Shown one piece after another: positions 16,133-31,723 of a stretch of 64,000 nt of DNA. Below the pieces are notes generated by a model that was not told the origin of the DNA, did no database searches, and saw nothing but the letters and a program-made list of their open reading frames with translations. Position numbers and translations under genes: made by a program. How positions within the stretch are numbered: the stretch's first letter is position 1; each line of letters opens with the position of its first letter. The stretch comes from Teichococcus aestuarii (GTDB lineage: Bacteria > Pseudomonadota > Alphaproteobacteria > Acetobacterales > Acetobacteraceae), in the NCBI RefSeq assembly GCF_003116135.1, contig NZ_PDOA01000001.1, positions 186,001 to 250,000 on the forward strand. Reading direction: 5' to 3'.

Positions 16133-16978
16133 TCATGCGGGGTGGCGCGGGATGTCGGCGGCGACGAAGTCGCGCAGCGCCCGGTCCACCACCGGCTCCA
16201 CCCCGAACCAGGCGGCGAAGCCGGGCCGCGCCTGGTGCAGCAGCATCCCCAACCCGTCGACGCCGCGCAGGCCGCGGGCGCGGGCGGCGGCCAGCAACGG
16301 CGTCTCCAGCGGCACATAGACGGCATCGGCCACCACCGCATGGGCGGGGAGGGGGGCGAGGTCGATCTCCAGCGGCGGCTGGCCGGCCATGCCGAGGCTG
16401 GTGGAATTGACCAGCAGCGCCGCGCCCTCCAGCGGCGGCGCCTCGGCCACCGCGACGGGGCCACCCAGCGCCCCGGCCAGCGCCTCAGCGCGCGCCCGGT
16501 TTCGGTTGACCAGGGTCAGGCGCGGGCAGCCGGCGTCGAGCAGGGCGGCCGCGATGGCGCGCGCCGCGCCGCCGGCGCCGAGCAGCACCGCCGGGCCATC
16601 CGCCGCCCGCCAGCCCGGGGCCTGCTCCCGCACGCTCTCCAGGAAGCCGTAGCCATCGGTGTTGGAGCCCTCGATGCGGCCCTCGCGGAACACCAGCGTG
16701 TTCACCGCCCCGGCGCGGCGGGCGCTCTCCGCCACCGAATCGCACAGGGCGAAGGCCGCCTCCTTGTGCGGGATGGTGACGTTGGCGCCCTGGAAGCCGA
16801 GCGAGACCAGGGCGCGCACGGCCTGCGCGAAGTCTTCCGGCCGCACCTGGAGCGGGATGTAGGTGCCATCGATGCCGTGCTGCCGCAGCCAGTGGCCATG
16901 CAGCCGGGGGGAGCGCGAATGCGAGGCCGGCCAGCCCAGCACGCCGGCCAGCCTGGCCTTGCCGGTGAGGATCGTCAT
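16133..16978 (-). CDS. aroE: Shikimate dehydrogenase
   Basis: A 281-residue NADPH-dependent shikimate dehydrogenase, which reduces 3-dehydroshikimate in the chorismate pathway. Substrate-site residues are present: SHSRSPRLH at about 17-25, the catalytic lysine in [11 protein letters not shown], and the conserved Asn and Asp in GSNTDGYGF. The dinucleotide-binding motif is [15 protein letters not shown], and [10 protein letters not shown] is typical of NADPH binding. C-terminal [10 protein letters not shown] matches the family. The ATG at 16978 ([17 protein letters not shown]) fits the normal N-terminus. It is first in the aroE-coaE-dnaQ operon and divergent from gshB. Confidence 0.97.
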   Translation of the reverse strand: MTILTGKARLAGVLGWPASHSRSPRLHGHWLRQHGIDGTYIPLQVRPEDFAQAVRALVSLGFQGANVTIPHKEAAFALCDSVAESARRAGAVNTLVFREGRIEGSNTDGYGFLESVREQAPGWRAADGPAVLLGAGGAARAIAAALLDAGCPRLTLVNRNRARAEALAGALGGPVAVAEAPPLEGAALLVNSTSLGMAGQPPLEIDLAPLPAHAVVADAVYVPLETPLLAAARARGLRGVDGLGMLLHQARPGFAAWFGVEPVVDRALRDFVAADIPRHPA

Positions 16979-17097
16979 GCGCCCATGAATCGGGCGTGGC
17001 GGCGGCTTGGTCAATGGGCCGCCGCCACGCCCCCTGGCATTCCGCGCCCCGCAATGCCACCACTTGGGGCGACGAAACGGCACACACGGAGCATTCC

Positions 17098-18042
17098 ATG
17101 GCGCGTGGCTTGAAGGTCGCGGTCCAGATGGACCCGATCCAGGGGATCAACATCGACGGCGACAGCACCTTCGTGCTGATGCTGGAGGCGCAGGCGCGGG
17201 GCCACCAGCTCTGGCACTACCATGTGAAGGACCTGACGCTGGCCTCGGGCCGCGTGCTGGCGCGGATGCAGCCGGTCGAGGTGCGGCGGGAGAAGGGCAA
17301 CCACTACACGCTGGGCGAGGCGGCGGAGCACGACCTCTCCACCATGGATGTGGTGCTGATGCGGCAGGACCCGCCCTTCGACATGGCCTACATCACGGCC
17401 ACGCACATCCTGGAGCACATCCACCCCAAGACCCTGGTGGTGAACGACCCGGTGCATGTCCGCAACGCGCCGGAGAAGCTGTTCGTGATGCAGTTCCCGG
17501 AGCTGATGCCGGACACCATCATCACGCACGACCCGCTGGAGGTGCGGAAGTTCCGCCAGAAGCATGGCGACATCATCGTCAAGCCGCTGTTCGGCAATGG
17601 CGGGGCGGGCGTGTTCCACCTGCGCCCCGAGGATGGCAACCTCAACTCCCTGCTGGAGATCTTCGCCGAGCGCTCGCGCGAGCCGCTGATGATCCAGCAA
17701 TACCTCCCCGCCGTGCGGCTGGGCGACAAGCGCATCATCCTGGTGGATGGCGTGCCGATGGGTGCCATCAACCGCGTGCCGGCCGAGGGGGAGAGCCGCA
17801 GCAACATGCATGTCGGCGGCCGCCCCGAGGCGGTGGCGCTGACCGAGCGGGACAAGGAGATCTGCGCCCGCATCGGGCCGGCCCTGAAGGAGCGCGGCCT
17901 GATCTTCGTCGGCATCGACGTGATCGGCGACTACCTGACCGAGATCAACGTCACCTCGCCGACGGGCCTGCAGGAATTGGCCCGCTTCGACGGCGTGCAC
18001 CTGGAGAAGGCGATCTGGGACGCCATCGAGGCCAAGCGCTGA
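17098..18042 (+). CDS. gshB: Glutathione synthetase
   Basis: A 314-residue ATP-grasp enzyme that joins gamma-glutamylcysteine and glycine. It has the prokaryotic GshB arrangement: N-terminal domain with [19 protein letters not shown], the central [19 protein letters not shown], and the ATP-grasp core with [24 protein letters not shown] and [10 protein letters not shown]. The C-terminus carries [21 protein letters not shown] with metal-binding Glu/Asn. The ATG at 17098 is preceded by GGAG. It is a single-gene unit closed by a strong terminator. Confidence 0.97.
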   Translation: MARGLKVAVQMDPIQGINIDGDSTFVLMLEAQARGHQLWHYHVKDLTLASGRVLARMQPVEVRREKGNHYTLGEAAEHDLSTMDVVLMRQDPPFDMAYITATHILEHIHPKTLVVNDPVHVRNAPEKLFVMQFPELMPDTIITHDPLEVRKFRQKHGDIIVKPLFGNGGAGVFHLRPEDGNLNSLLEIFAERSREPLMIQQYLPAVRLGDKRIILVDGVPMGAINRVPAEGESRSNMHVGGRPEAVALTERDKEICARIGPALKERGLIFVGIDVIGDYLTEINVTSPTGLQELARFDGVHLEKAIWDAIEAKR

Positions 18043-18066
18043 GACTCGAAGCAAAAAGATAGGGGT

Positions 18067-18096
18067 CCGGGGGAATTCCTTCCCCCGGCCTTTTTT
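18067..18096. terminator. Rho-independent terminator after gshB
   Basis: A perfect 9-base-pair stem, CCGGGGGAA with TTCCCCCGG and loop TTCC (18067-18088), is followed by CC and TTTTTT (18091-18096). On the other strand an A-rich flank (AAAAAGATA, read as T-rich) also follows the stem, so it could serve the convergent yeiH-type gene too. Confidence 0.9.
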
Positions 18097-18102
18097 CGGT
18101 GC

Positions 18103-19170
18103 TCAGACCAGCCGGATCAGCAGCAGGCTGACCAGCCCCAGCGCCAGCAGCGAGAGCATCACGGTGGCGGTGACCCGCCCGCCGGCCTTGGCCACCATCC
18201 GCACATCGACGCCGAGCCCCAGCGCCGCCATGGCCAGCAGCGTCAGCACGCCTGTCAGGGTGGCGAGCGGCGCCAGAAGTGCCTGCGGGATCAGCCCCAG
18301 CGCGCGCAGCGCCATCAGCCCCAGGAAGCCCAGGATGAACCAGGGCACCAGCTTGGCCAGGCCCAGCTTTTGCCCACCCGGCTTCTTCCCCTCCCGCTGC
18401 CCGGCGAGCAGGGAGAGGCCCAGCACCACCGGCCCCAGCATCAGCACCCGCACCAGCTTGACCAGCGTGCCGAGCTGCACGGCGAGCGCCCCCACCGGCG
18501 CCGTGGCCGCCAGCACCTGCGGCACCGCATAGACGGTGAGGCCCGCCAGCACGCCGTATTGCAGCTCACTCAGCCCCAGCACCGGCACCAGCAGCGGCAG
18601 CGACAACACCACCCCGACGCCGAGCACCGCCGTGAAGGCGATGGCGCTGGCCACGTCCTTGGCCTGGGCGCCGATCACCGGCGCCACGGCGGCGATGGCC
18701 GAGTTCCCGCAGATGGAGTTGCCGCAGGCCACCAGCATGGCCATGCGCTTCGGCAGGCCGAGCAGCCGCCCGAGGCCGTAGCTGAAGGCGATGGCCAGCA
18801 GCACCACCACGCCGATGCCCAGGATCAGCGCCGGCCCCGCCGCCAGCATGGCGGTGACGCTGAGCGAGGCGCCGAGCAGCATCACCGCCACCTCCAGCAG
18901 CGTCTTGGCGCTGAGGCCGATGCCGGGGGCGAAGCGGGCGGGCGGCACCCACAGGCTGCGCAGCACGGTGCCGATGAGGATGGCCAGCACCAGCGAATCC
19001 AGCCAGGCCCGGCCGAGGAAATGCGCCTGCGCCTGCGACAGCAGCGCGGCCGCACCGCCGACGACGGCGCAGAGCAGCACGCCCGGCGCCATGCGCCGCA
19101 GCCAGGCCAGGGCGGGATGCCCGGTATTCTTGTCCGGAGAGGCGGCGAGGGCAGGAGGAACAGGCGGCAT
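18103..19170 (-). CDS. yeiH: YeiH/UPF0324 family membrane protein, putative sulfate/anion exporter
   Basis: A 355-residue integral membrane protein with about ten helices. The diagnostic motif is the conserved VACGNSICGNSAIAAVAPVI, and CGNSICGNSAI is highly characteristic of the family. Members are annotated as putative sulfate exporters; experimental support is limited. The start at 19170 is the choice that leaves a short cytosolic tail; an upstream in-frame ATG at 19221 would add 17 residues. The divergent LysR gene matches the yeiE-yeiH arrangement seen in enterobacteria. The C-terminal end abuts the gshB terminator. Confidence 0.9.
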   Translation of the reverse strand: MPPVPPALAASPDKNTGHPALAWLRRMAPGVLLCAVVGGAAALLSQAQAHFLGRAWLDSLVLAILIGTVLRSLWVPPARFAPGIGLSAKTLLEVAVMLLGASLSVTAMLAAGPALILGIGVVVLLAIAFSYGLGRLLGLPKRMAMLVACGNSICGNSAIAAVAPVIGAQAKDVASAIAFTAVLGVGVVLSLPLLVPVLGLSELQYGVLAGLTVYAVPQVLAATAPVGALAVQLGTLVKLVRVLMLGPVVLGLSLLAGQREGKKPGGQKLGLAKLVPWFILGFLGLMALRALGLIPQALLAPLATLTGVLTLLAMAALGLGVDVRMVAKAGGRVTATVMLSLLALGLVSLLLIRLV

Positions 19171-19247
19171 GACAGAACCGTGGCGTTTGGGTGACGCCCA
19201 TCCTGCCGCGCGCCGTATCATCGATCCAACGCGTTGTTCTTGTCATT

Positions 19248-19268
19248 CCGTTCGATAAAATCGAACGG
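19248..19268. promoter_or_regulatory. Perfect palindrome, probable LysR-type operator
   Basis: CCGTTCGAT (19248-19256) and ATCGAACGG (19260-19268) are perfect inverted repeats around AAA. The element contains a T-N11-A core (TCGATAAAATCGA), the form bound by LysR-type regulators. It lies between the divergent yeiH-type and lysR genes and ends 20 bases before the lysR start, where the regulator could repress its own synthesis and activate the exporter. Confidence 0.7.
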
Positions 19269-19288
19269 TTGTCCTTGGGAGACCCCGC

Positions 19289-20182
19289 GTGACCCTGGAA
19301 CAGCTCCGCATCTTCCTGGCGGTGGCCGAGCGCGAGCATGTCACCCGCGCCGCGGCGGCGCTGCACCTGACGCAATCGGCGGTGAGCGCCGCCATCCGCG
19401 CGCTGGAGGGGCGGCATGGCATCGCCCTGTTCCACCGCATCGGCCGGCGTATCGAACTGACCACGGAGGGGCGCATCTTCCGCACCGAGGCCGCCGCCGT
19501 GCTGGCTCGCGCCGAGGCGGCGGAGCTGGTGCTCTCCGAGCTGGGCGGCACGCTACGCGGCACGCTGCGGGTGCAGGCCAGCCAGACCGTGGCCAGCTAC
19601 TGGCTGCCGCCGCTGCTGGTGCGCTTCCACGCCGCCTGTCCGGGCGTGGCGGTGGAAGTGGGCGCCGGCAACACCACCAGCGTGGTGGAGGCGGTGCTGC
19701 GCGGCGAGGCGGAGCTCGGCTTCGTGGAAGGCGAGGTGGCCGAGCCGGCCCTGCGCCAGGCGGTGCTGGCGCGCGATCAGCTCGTCATCGTCGTGGGGCC
19801 GCGGCATCCCTGGGCGCGGGCCGAATCGCTCCGCCTCGCCGACCTGCCGCAAAGCCGCTGGGTGATGCGGGAGGCCGGCTCCGGCACCCGTGCCGCCTTC
19901 GAGGAGCTGCTGCGCGGCGCCGGGCTGGCGCCCGAGGCGCTCTCGGTGATCCTGGAACTGCCCTCGAACGAGGCGGTGCTGGCGGCGGTGGAGGCCGATG
20001 GCGGCGCCACGGTGGTGTCCGAGCGGGCGGCGGGGCCGCATCTGGCCGCCGGCCTGCTGGTGCGGGCGCCCATCGTCCTGCCGCCGCGCAGCTTCAAGGC
20101 GCTGCGGCACCGGGAGCGCTATTCCAGCCGCGCCTCACGGGCGCTGCTGGCCCTCGCGGGCGCGGACGAGGCCGCTCAGTAG
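19289..20182 (+). CDS. LysR-family transcriptional regulator, YeiE-like
   Basis: A 297-residue LTTR. The N-terminal winged helix-turn-helix covers about residues 1-60 (LEQLRIFLAVAEREHVTRAA, then LHLTQSAVSAAIRALEG), a linker helix follows, and the periplasmic-binding-protein-like effector domain covers about 90-295 with the CysB/CbbR-type stretch GTLRVQASQTVASYWLPPLL. VMREAGSGTRAAFEELL in the second half is common in YeiE/CbbR-like members that sense anions. The start is GTG at 19289 with TTGGGAGA upstream. Divergence from the yeiH-type gene and the palindrome between them suggest local control. Its 3' end overlaps the convergent ftsB end by seven bases. Confidence 0.92.
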   Translation: MTLEQLRIFLAVAEREHVTRAAAALHLTQSAVSAAIRALEGRHGIALFHRIGRRIELTTEGRIFRTEAAAVLARAEAAELVLSELGGTLRGTLRVQASQTVASYWLPPLLVRFHAACPGVAVEVGAGNTTSVVEAVLRGEAELGFVEGEVAEPALRQAVLARDQLVIVVGPRHPWARAESLRLADLPQSRWVMREAGSGTRAAFEELLRGAGLAPEALSVILELPSNEAVLAAVEADGGATVVSERAAGPHLAAGLLVRAPIVLPPRSFKALRHRERYSSRASRALLALAGADEAAQ

Positions 20183-20499
20183 AGGCGCTTGTTGGGCCCG
20201 TAGGGCATCACCAGCTCGTTTTTGCCCACCATGTTGAGCAGGGCGCGGGCGCGCTCGTCGAGCTGGTCGCGGTCGATGCGGTCGCCGCGCAGGCCGGCGA
20301 CGCGCCGCTCCATGGCGTCGCGCTCGCTCTCGGCCTGGGCCAGGGTGATGCGCGCGGTCTCGATCTCGGCCGCCTTCGCCTCGCGCGCCAGCGAACCCAC
20401 GCGGGGCCCGTGCACCGCGTACCACGCGAAATGCCAGATCAGCCCCGCGAAGATCAGCGGCAGCCACAGAACCTGGATTGTCCGCTTGATGGCCCGCAT
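20176..20499 (-). CDS. ftsB: Septum formation initiator FtsB/DivIC family
   Basis: A 107-residue bitopic protein with a short cytoplasmic N-terminus, one transmembrane helix (LWLPLIFAGLIWHFAWYAV, about residues 10-30) and a periplasmic coiled coil (EAKAAEIETARITLAQAESE). The C-terminus RIDRDQLDERARALLNMVG is the typical DivIC/FtsB end. FtsB forms the FtsQLB complex that activates septal peptidoglycan synthesis. The location downstream of eno is the standard one for this family. The start at 20499 begins directly after a pentanucleotide repeat in the leader. A family-level match is firm; exact orthology to E. coli FtsB is inferred. Confidence 0.88.
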   Translation of the reverse strand: MRAIKRTIQVLWLPLIFAGLIWHFAWYAVHGPRVGSLAREAKAAEIETARITLAQAESERDAMERRVAGLRGDRIDRDQLDERARALLNMVGKNELVMPYGPNKRLY

Positions 20500-20515
20500 C
20501 GATCCCACTCCGCAC

Positions 20516-20550
20516 ACCGCACCGCACCGCACCGCACCGCACCGCACTGC
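20516..20550. repeat. ACCGC pentanucleotide tandem repeat in the ftsB leader
   Basis: Six perfect copies of ACCGC (20516-20545) followed by one variant copy ACTGC. The tract lies 17 bases upstream of the ftsB start, inside its untranslated leader or promoter. Its length could vary by slippage. Confidence 0.85.
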
Positions 20551-20656
20551 AAGAAGGATTAACGGCAGGTGAAAGGTGTTGTGCAAGAGGAGGATAGCGG
20601 TCGCTCCTGGTTTCGCGCGGCAGCGTGGCGCGGCGGCCACGAAAAAGCGAGGAGGC

Positions 20657-20688
20657 GAAGGCCGGGGGCGGCTGCGCCCCCGGCCTTC
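20657..20688 (-). terminator. Terminator after eno
   Basis: A 13-base-pair perfect stem, GAAGGCCGGGGGC with GCCCCCGGCCTTC and a 6-base loop, lies 11 bases beyond the eno stop. On the minus strand a run of five T (complement of GAAAAA at 20641-20646) follows about ten bases later. It separates eno from ftsB. Confidence 0.75.
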
Positions 20689-20698
20689 CGGCCGCGCC

Positions 20699-23747
<3,049 letters not shown>

Positions 23748-23832
23748 CCCCGGGAGGGATGGCGCCAGTCTCGGCTCTTGTTATTTCATTACCGTTAAAG
23801 GGCCGGAGGAAGGCCGCCGCGGCGGGGCAGGG

Positions 23833-27323
<3,491 letters not shown>

Positions 27324-27466
27324 GAAGTCACCCGGCCAGATTGCGGGATGCGCGGGGGGAGGGGGCGTTCCAGGGTGCCGCTCCGCTTCGGCTGCCGTGT
27401 CATAAGGGCGCAGGGCGGCGCGGTGAAATCCTTTTACCGCGAGCGGAACAGGAGGCGCGGCCGTGC

Positions 27467-27985
27467 CTAGACCGGCGCGCCCCCGGGGGCGGCGCTCTCC
27501 CGGGCCAGCTCGCCCACCAGGCCGAGGGCGGTGGCGACGCTGGCCGCCCGCACCGCATCCCGGTCGCCGGGGAAGACGCAACGCCGGTGCAGGGTCTCCC
27601 CCCCGCGCCGGCTCGCCGCGATGTGCACCAGCCCCACCGGCTTGCCCGGCGTGGCGCCGCCCGGCCCGGCGATGCCGGTGAGCGAGACGGCGAGGTCGGC
27701 GCCGGAATCGCGCAGCGCACCCTCCGCCATGGCGCGCGCCACCGGCTCCGACACGGCGCCATGCGTGGCCAGCATCGGCTCCGGCACGCCCAGCATCCGC
27801 GCCTTGGCGGCGTTGGAATAGGTGACATAGCCGGCCAGCAGCGTGGCGGAGGAGCCGGGCACCGCCGTCAGCACGGCGGAGACCAGCCCGCCGGTGCAGC
27901 TCTCGGCGGTGGCGAGCGTCAGGCCGAGCGCCTGCAACTCCGCCAGCAGGGTGGCGGCGGCGGCGCGGGTGGTGGCGTCCAGCAT
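27467..27985 (-). CDS. pncC: NMN amidohydrolase PncC / CinA C-terminal domain protein
   Basis: A 172-residue stand-alone CinA-C domain. The active-site motif ATAESCTGGLVS is present, as are GYVTYSNAAKARMLGV and SLTGIAGPGGATPGKPVG, all typical. The family deamidates nicotinamide mononucleotide in pyridine nucleotide salvage; the N-terminal MoCF-like domain of full CinA is absent, as usual for PncC/YgaD types. The start at 27985 lies two bases after the pgpA stop, and slt-pgpA-pncC form a tight minus-strand operon. Confidence 0.93.
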   Translation of the reverse strand: MLDATTRAAAATLLAELQALGLTLATAESCTGGLVSAVLTAVPGSSATLLAGYVTYSNAAKARMLGVPEPMLATHGAVSEPVARAMAEGALRDSGADLAVSLTGIAGPGGATPGKPVGLVHIAASRRGGETLHRRCVFPGDRDAVRAASVATALGLVGELARESAAPGGAPV

Positions 27986-27987
27986 CG

Positions 27988-28509
27988 TCAGAACCCTCCC
28001 TCGGGCAGGCCGAGCGCGGCGGCGGCGGCACGCAGCGCCAGGATCACGGTGGCGGCCAGGGCACCGGCGATGATGTCGTCCAGCATCACGCCCGTGCTGC
28101 CCTTGCGGCGGTCCGCCCAGCCCACCGGGCCGGGCTTGGCGATGTCGAACAGGCGGAACAGCAGGAAGGCCAGGATCAGCCCCGGTGCTCCGGCGCCGAG
28201 CGGCAGCGCGGCGAGGGCGAGGCACTGACCCGCCCCCTCATCCACCACCACCCAGCCGGGATCGGCGCGGGCCTCGGGCAGCCGCTCCACCGCCCACCAG
28301 CCGAGCAGGGCCAGCAGGGCGGCCAGCGCCAGGCAGCCCTCCGGCCCCAGCAGCGCCGCCGGCAGTACCAGGGCGGAGCCCCAGCTGCCCGGCGCCGGGC
28401 GCAGGAAGCCCACGCCGCCCATGCTGGCCACCAGACGCGGCAGCAGCCCGCCCGCCGCCAGGGCGGGGGTGGGAACGGGAAGGGGGGCGGGCGCCATCGG
28501 CTCGGACAT
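27988..28509 (-). CDS. pgpA: Phosphatidylglycerophosphatase A
   Basis: A 173-residue membrane phosphatase that dephosphorylates phosphatidylglycerol phosphate. Family motifs are GFLRPAPGSWGSALVLP (phosphate-binding GxxPxxPGTxGS-like), the acidic WVVVDEGAGQCLA, and FDIAKPGPVGWADRRKGSTGVMLDDIIAG, split across the third and fourth helices. The first twenty residues are a Pro/Ala-rich extension. The ATG overlaps the upstream slt stop by one base (TGATG). It is followed by pncC, a combination seen in many proteobacteria. Confidence 0.93.
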   Translation of the reverse strand: MSEPMAPAPLPVPTPALAAGGLLPRLVASMGGVGFLRPAPGSWGSALVLPAALLGPEGCLALAALLALLGWWAVERLPEARADPGWVVVDEGAGQCLALAALPLGAGAPGLILAFLLFRLFDIAKPGPVGWADRRKGSTGVMLDDIIAGALAATVILALRAAAAALGLPEGGF

Positions 28510-30572
28510 CAGCGCGCGACGCCCACCGGCAGCCAGGGCTTCAGCGGGTGGTCGAGCGCGCCCTCGCCGGCCAGGGCGCGGTAGATGACGGCATTCTCCA
28601 CCACGCGCTGGGCGTAGTTGCGGGTCTCGGAGAAGGGGATCTGCTCCATCCAGTCGATCATGTCCTGGCCGCCGGCGGCGGCGGGCGGGCGCGGGTCGCC
28701 ATAGGTGACGAGCCACTCATCCACCCGGCGCGGCCCGGCATTGTAGGCCGCCGCCGCCATGGCGAGGTTGCCGAAGCGGGCAAGCTGGTCGCCCAGATAT
28801 TGTGCGCCGAGCCGCAGATTGTGCTCCGGCTGGCTGGTGAGCCAGCCGGGCTGGTGCGGCACGCCGAGCTGCCGCGCCACCAGGGTGGCGGTGCCGGGCA
28901 GCAGCTGCATCAGCCCCCGCGCATTCGCCGGGGAGAGGGCGGTGGGGTCGAAATTGCTCTCCTGCCGCGTCACCGCATAGACGAAGGCGGGCTCCACCCC
29001 GGTGCCATTGGGCGAAGCGGTGGCGGGCAGGGCGTAGGGGGTGGGCCAGCCCTCGGGCAGCAGCATCACCCCGTCGGCCCCGGCGCGGCGCGCCACCCAC
29101 ACGGCATGGTCCTGCCGGCCGATGCTGTTGGCCAGCCGCGCCGTCAGCACCTGCTCGGCGGCGTCCGGCGCCGTCTCCTCCAGCCGCAGCAGAAACAGGC
29201 GGGCGCGGGCGGTGTCGCCGAGGTCGGCGAGGGTCAGCACGGCCTGCACCAGCTCCTTCTCCAGGAAGGCCTCGGCGGCGCCGGGGGCGGGCTGCGGCGG
29301 GCGGGTGGCGGCGATGCGCGCGGCCAGCTGCGGCGCGCCCTCGCCCAGCGCCAGGGCGCCGAGCTGGCCGTAGAAGGCGGTGGGCAGGGCGGCGGCGGCG
29401 GCGTAGTGGCCGCGCGCCGCCTCGGCCTGCCCCTGCGCGGCGGCGGCGCGGCCACGCCAGTAATGCGCCCGGGCATTGGTGATGACGCTGTCGCTGTCCC
29501 GCCCCAGCACGGCGAAATGGCGGGCGGCGCGGGCCGGGTCCTCCAGCCGCCGCAGCGCGATGAAGCCGGCCAGGAACTCCGCCTCGTGCAGCCCCTCGCC
29601 GGCGCTCTGGCCATGCTGGGCAGCGGTGCGGTAGGCGTTGGGCACGTCGCCCAGCCGCAGCAGCTTGCGCGAGAGCACCTGCCGCTCCGTCCAGACGGCA
29701 CGCGCCGCCTCGGGCGTGAGGTCACGCTGCAGGGGCTCGGCGCGCTGCCACACGGCGGCGGCCTCGCGGTCGCGCTCCTGCCGGCGGAGATAGCGGGCCA
29801 GCTCCAGCGAGAGGCCGAGATCCTCGCCCGCGCGGGCCAGCGCCCCGGCCTCGGCGCCCGGCTGCTCGGCGGCCATGGCGAGGCGCAGCTCGGCGGCGAG
29901 GCGGGCCTCGGGCGGCAGCAGCGGCAGCATCCGCGCGGCGGCGGCGCCCTGCCGCGCCCAGGCCAGGCGCTCATAGCGGGCGCGGTGGTCGGCCGGCGTC
30001 AGCACGCTGCCGAGGGCGGCCAGGAAGCCGGCCTCCGCGCCCGGGTCGGCGGGGGCGTCGCGCCAGCCTTCCTGCACCGCGCGGCGGGCGCCGGCGGCGT
30101 CGCCCTGGCGCTGCAGCGCCTCGGCATATTGCCGCACCGCCACCAGGCCGCGCGGCGGGGTGCGGGCGAAGAGGCGCAGGACCAGCGCGTCGTCGGCCAG
30201 CACCGGCAGGCTTTCCTCGCCGCGCAGCGCCAGGGTCTGCGGCAGCGGCCAGGCCGGGTTGGCGGCGGTGAAGTCCGCCACCTCCTGCGCCGTGGCGAGG
30301 CCGCGCACCTGCAGCCGCAGCCAGGTGAAGATCTTCGCCGCCAGCGGGTCGGCGCCCTGGCTGGCAATGCTCTCGGCCTCGCTCCAGCGGCCGGCCTGCG
30401 CGGCCACCATGGCGGCGCGGCCGGTGGCGCGGGCGCTCTCCGTCGCCCAGGGCTGCGCTTCCGCCGTGGCGGCGAGAGGCGGCGCGAGGAAGGCCAGGGC
30501 CAGCAGCGGAGCGGCGAGCAGGCGGTGGCGGAGGGCGGGGCGGAAGCCAGGGCGGCGCGGCGCGGGGCACAT
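28509..30572 (-). CDS. slt: Soluble lytic murein transglycosylase (Slt70-like)
   Basis: A 687-residue periplasmic enzyme that cleaves peptidoglycan with 1,6-anhydro-muramyl ring formation. A signal peptide ends near AATAEAQ (about residue 40). A long alpha-superhelical domain of TPR-like hairpins covers about 40-520, and the C-terminal lysozyme-like SLT domain about 530-670. The catalytic glutamate is in YAVTRQESNFDP, followed by ARGLMQLLPGTA and AAYNAGPRRVDEWL, all diagnostic. The start at 30572 gives a normal signal peptide. Divergent dapA-smpB lies upstream, a common alphaproteobacterial arrangement. Confidence 0.95.
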   Translation of the reverse strand: MCPAPRRPGFRPALRHRLLAAPLLALAFLAPPLAATAEAQPWATESARATGRAAMVAAQAGRWSEAESIASQGADPLAAKIFTWLRLQVRGLATAQEVADFTAANPAWPLPQTLALRGEESLPVLADDALVLRLFARTPPRGLVAVRQYAEALQRQGDAAGARRAVQEGWRDAPADPGAEAGFLAALGSVLTPADHRARYERLAWARQGAAAARMLPLLPPEARLAAELRLAMAAEQPGAEAGALARAGEDLGLSLELARYLRRQERDREAAAVWQRAEPLQRDLTPEAARAVWTERQVLSRKLLRLGDVPNAYRTAAQHGQSAGEGLHEAEFLAGFIALRRLEDPARAARHFAVLGRDSDSVITNARAHYWRGRAAAAQGQAEAARGHYAAAAALPTAFYGQLGALALGEGAPQLAARIAATRPPQPAPGAAEAFLEKELVQAVLTLADLGDTARARLFLLRLEETAPDAAEQVLTARLANSIGRQDHAVWVARRAGADGVMLLPEGWPTPYALPATASPNGTGVEPAFVYAVTRQESNFDPTALSPANARGLMQLLPGTATLVARQLGVPHQPGWLTSQPEHNLRLGAQYLGDQLARFGNLAMAAAAYNAGPRRVDEWLVTYGDPRPPAAAGGQDMIDWMEQIPFSETRNYAQRVVENAVIYRALAGEGALDHPLKPWLPVGVAR

Positions 30573-30737
30573 GGGACCGGACCCTAGCCGATCGGTCCCG
30601 CCTTGTCCCGCGCGGCGGAAGGGCAACCATGCGCGCGTGCCGCTTGTGTGGCGCCGCCGCCGCGCCTAGCTTCCCGCCTCTGCGGGCGCGCCGCCGCGCC
30701 ACGCCGCCAGCCACTCCGGGAAGGAAAGTCTCGTCCG

Positions 30738-31616
30738 ATGTTCAAGGGATCCCTCGTCGCGCTGATCACGCCGATGACCGAGGCCGGCGCCGTGGACGAG
30801 AAAGCCTTCCAGGATTTCGTCAACTGGCAGGTGGCCGAGGGCACCAGCGGCCTCATCCCCGTGGGCACCACCGGCGAGAGCCCGACCCTGTCGCATGAGG
30901 AGCACCACCGCGTGGTGGCGCTGTGCGTCGAGGCGGCGGGCGGGCGGGTGCCGGTGATCGCCGGCACGGGCAGCAACAGCACGGCCGAGGCGATCGAGCT
31001 GACCCGCCACGCCAAGGCGGCCGGCGCCGACGCCGCCCTGGTGGTGACGCCCTACTACAACAAGCCGACGCAGGAAGGCCTCTACCTGCACTTCACCGCC
31101 ATCGCCGACGCGGTGGACCTGCCGATCATCATCTACAACATCCCGCCCCGCAGCGTGATCGACATGTCGGTCGAGACCATGGCGCGGCTGGCGAAGCACC
31201 CCAACATCATCGGCGTGAAGGACGCGACGGCGAACCTGACCCGCCCGCTGCACACCCGGCTCGCCTGCGGCACCGATTTCTGCCAGCTCTCGGGCGAGGA
31301 CCACACGGCGCTCGCCTTCCGCGCCGCGGGCGGCGTGGGCTGCATCAGCGTGACGGCCAATGTGGCGCCGCGCCTCTGCGCCGAGATGCACGCCGCCTGG
31401 GAGGCCGGGCGGATCGAGGAGGCGATGGCCATCCAGGACCGGCTGACGCCGCTGCACGACGCGATGTTCTGCGAGACCTCGCCCGGCCCGGTGAAGTACG
31501 CCGCCAGCCTGCTGGCCAAGTCCTCCGCCTTCTGCCGCCTGCCCATGGCGCCGGTGGCCGATGCCACCCGGGCGCGCGTGAAGGCGGCCATGGTCACGGC
31601 CGGCCTGCTCAACTGA
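30738..31616 (+). CDS. dapA: 4-hydroxy-tetrahydrodipicolinate synthase
   Basis: A 292-residue (beta/alpha)8 aldolase that condenses pyruvate with aspartate semialdehyde, the first committed step to lysine and meso-diaminopimelate. Motifs are [24 protein letters not shown], the catalytic tyrosine in [12 protein letters not shown], the Schiff-base lysine in [13 protein letters not shown], and [13 protein letters not shown]. It matches the family along its full length. The ATG at 30738 starts directly at [12 protein letters not shown]. It leads dapA-smpB on the plus strand, divergent from slt. Confidence 0.97.
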   Translation: MFKGSLVALITPMTEAGAVDEKAFQDFVNWQVAEGTSGLIPVGTTGESPTLSHEEHHRVVALCVEAAGGRVPVIAGTGSNSTAEAIELTRHAKAAGADAALVVTPYYNKPTQEGLYLHFTAIADAVDLPIIIYNIPPRSVIDMSVETMARLAKHPNIIGVKDATANLTRPLHTRLACGTDFCQLSGEDHTALAFRAAGGVGCISVTANVAPRLCAEMHAAWEAGRIEEAMAIQDRLTPLHDAMFCETSPGPVKYAASLLAKSSAFCRLPMAPVADATRARVKAAMVTAGLLN

Positions 31617-31723
31617 GGCGCCCGCCGCACTGAAACCGGGGCGGGGCGGGCGCCGTTCCTTCCTGCCCAACGCCTCCCCGCCGCCACCCTCCCACCCCCG
31701 GCGGGGACGAGACTGAGAGAACG

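Noticed and set aside
27324-27466. Possible EcfG-type promoter (GGAAC) upstream of the GAF kinase
   Set aside because: GGAAC is present on the minus strand but no GTT follows at 16-17 bases, so the bipartite element is not complete.
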